A DNA stretch of 5,329 nt from a bacterium. Lineage in GTDB: Bacteria > Bacillota > Clostridia > Oscillospirales > CAG-272. How positions within the stretch are numbered: position 1 is the first letter of the stretch; every line of letters starts with the position of its first letter. Positions 5,030 to 5,329 of this stretch are shown here, one piece after another. The stretch is taken from assembly GCA_004558975.1 (NCBI GenBank), contig SFZB01000062.1, positions 1-5,329 of the forward strand, written 5' to 3'. The notes below the pieces were generated by a model. It saw only the letters and a list, made by a program, of their open reading frames with translations, was not told the origin of the DNA and did not search any database. A program made the translations under genes and the position numbers.

Positions 5030-5043
5030 GTCTTTTTCTTTTT
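5011..5043 (+). terminator. Terminator of the toxin mRNA
   Basis: ACTTGAC (5011-5017) pairs with GTCAAGT (5025-5031) across a 7-nt loop, followed by CTTTTTCTTTTT. This is a plausible intrinsic terminator for the plus strand. It would make the toxin mRNA about 385 nt long and include the whole antisense target and the 3' fold-back arm. Confidence 0.75.
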
Positions 5044-5110
5044 GCGCGTTTCGGGGGTGTTGCCTCGGCAAACTTTTTGATTCATCGGAGAAACCGTTTG
5101 TTTGCCCACA

Positions 5111-5131
5111 CATTTCCGCCATGCGGAAATG
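5111..5131. repeat. Perfect 9-bp palindrome with 3-nt loop
   Basis: CATTTCCGC (5111-5119) and GCGGAAATG (5123-5131) are exact inverted repeats around CAT. A second inverted repeat (ATTCAA/TTGAAT, 5132-5147) begins at the very next base, making a double hairpin. No T-run follows. It could be an operator, a repeat element or an RNA structure. Confidence 0.6.
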
Positions 5132-5279
5132 ATTCAACTTTTTGAATAAGGATTTCTTTACGGTGTGCGGTAGAGCGTGCGATAACGAAAAAGACAGCCC
5201 TCGTCCCGCGCCGGCAACCAAGCCCCGCGTGCATCGGCTAAAGCCTCCCTCGCAGGACAAGGTTTTCCGGCTTGTCGCT

Positions 5280-5312
5280 CGCCGAAATTCGTTCACCGAA
5301 AGAATTTCGGCG
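5280..5312. repeat. Perfect 11-bp inverted repeat near the right edge
   Basis: CGCCGAAATTC (5280-5290) and GAATTTCGGCG (5302-5312) are exact inverted repeats around an 11-nt spacer. No T-run follows within the window, so a terminator is not supported. The element could be one end of a larger repeat or the leader of a gene beyond the window. Confidence 0.6.
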
Positions 5313-5329
5313 GCTCCCCCTCGTCTCTT

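Larger units (their letters stand above)
5044..5329. other. Hairpin-rich intergenic region without a recognised gene
   Basis: No credible coding region was found. Several inverted repeats are visible: TTGC-CTCG-GCAA near 5060-5071; CATTTCCGC/GCGGAAATG at 5111-5131; ATTCAA-CTTT-TTGAAT at 5132-5147; GACAAG/CTTGTC at 5256-5276; and an 11-bp stem at 5280-5312. AACTTTTTGA occurs twice, at 5071-5080 and 5136-5145. None is followed by a clear T-run. The density of hairpins suggests REP-like intergenic repeats or a structured RNA, but no known family is recognised. Confidence 0.6.

Noticed and set aside
4949..5296. 115-residue minus-strand ORF, including a 16-codon piece MTKEHRRRLLLQIRQK
   Set aside because: It runs through the sense terminator, the antisense promoter and antisense RNA; composition is not protein-like. 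The short piece's ATG (4997-4999) lies just upstream of the predicted RNA start at ~4994.

Overview
The window looks like chromosomal DNA from a GC-rich, endospore-forming Firmicute, probably a Clostridia/Oscillospiraceae-type gut bacterium. This rests on a tiny ORF matching SpoVM, G/C-rich third codon positions, sigma-A-type promoters (TTGACA-17-TATCAT) and a TxpA/BsrE-like small hydrophobic toxin. The species assignment is inference.

Left part (1-2220). At 180-257 (+) a 25-codon gene encodes a SpoVM-like spore morphogenesis peptide. It converges on a minus-strand gene (325-1989) for an uncharacterised polytopic membrane protein with an N-terminal zinc ribbon. One hairpin (271-301) can terminate both. 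The membrane protein gene has a near-consensus promoter at 2046-2074. The first ~110 bases may hold the edge of another gene, but its strand and start cannot be settled.

Middle (2189-4505). A complete minus-strand mnmG (2226-4166) encodes the FAD subunit of the MnmE-MnmG tRNA U34-modifying enzyme. It stands alone, with its own terminator (2189-2220) and a predicted extended -10 promoter (4477-4505), so its leader would be about 300 nt. That leader contains a decaying array of 46-47 bp repeats.

Right part (4506-5329). A more AT-rich island holds what reads as a complete type I toxin-antitoxin locus. Its parts are a consensus plus-strand promoter, a structured ~160-nt 5' UTR, a 27-codon hydrophobic toxin ORF (4822-4905), and a convergent antisense RNA (~4994 to ~4910) with its own promoter and terminator. 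A second terminator ends the toxin mRNA at ~5040. The 5' UTR is complementary to the mRNA's own 3' end over 17 bp, and a 10-bp hairpin covers the Shine-Dalgarno. Oddly, the good Shine-Dalgarno and first ATG lie 34 nt upstream of the toxin ATG and out of frame with it. The toxin is therefore either a frameshifted relic or controlled unusually. The last ~285 bases hold several perfect hairpins and no recognisable gene.
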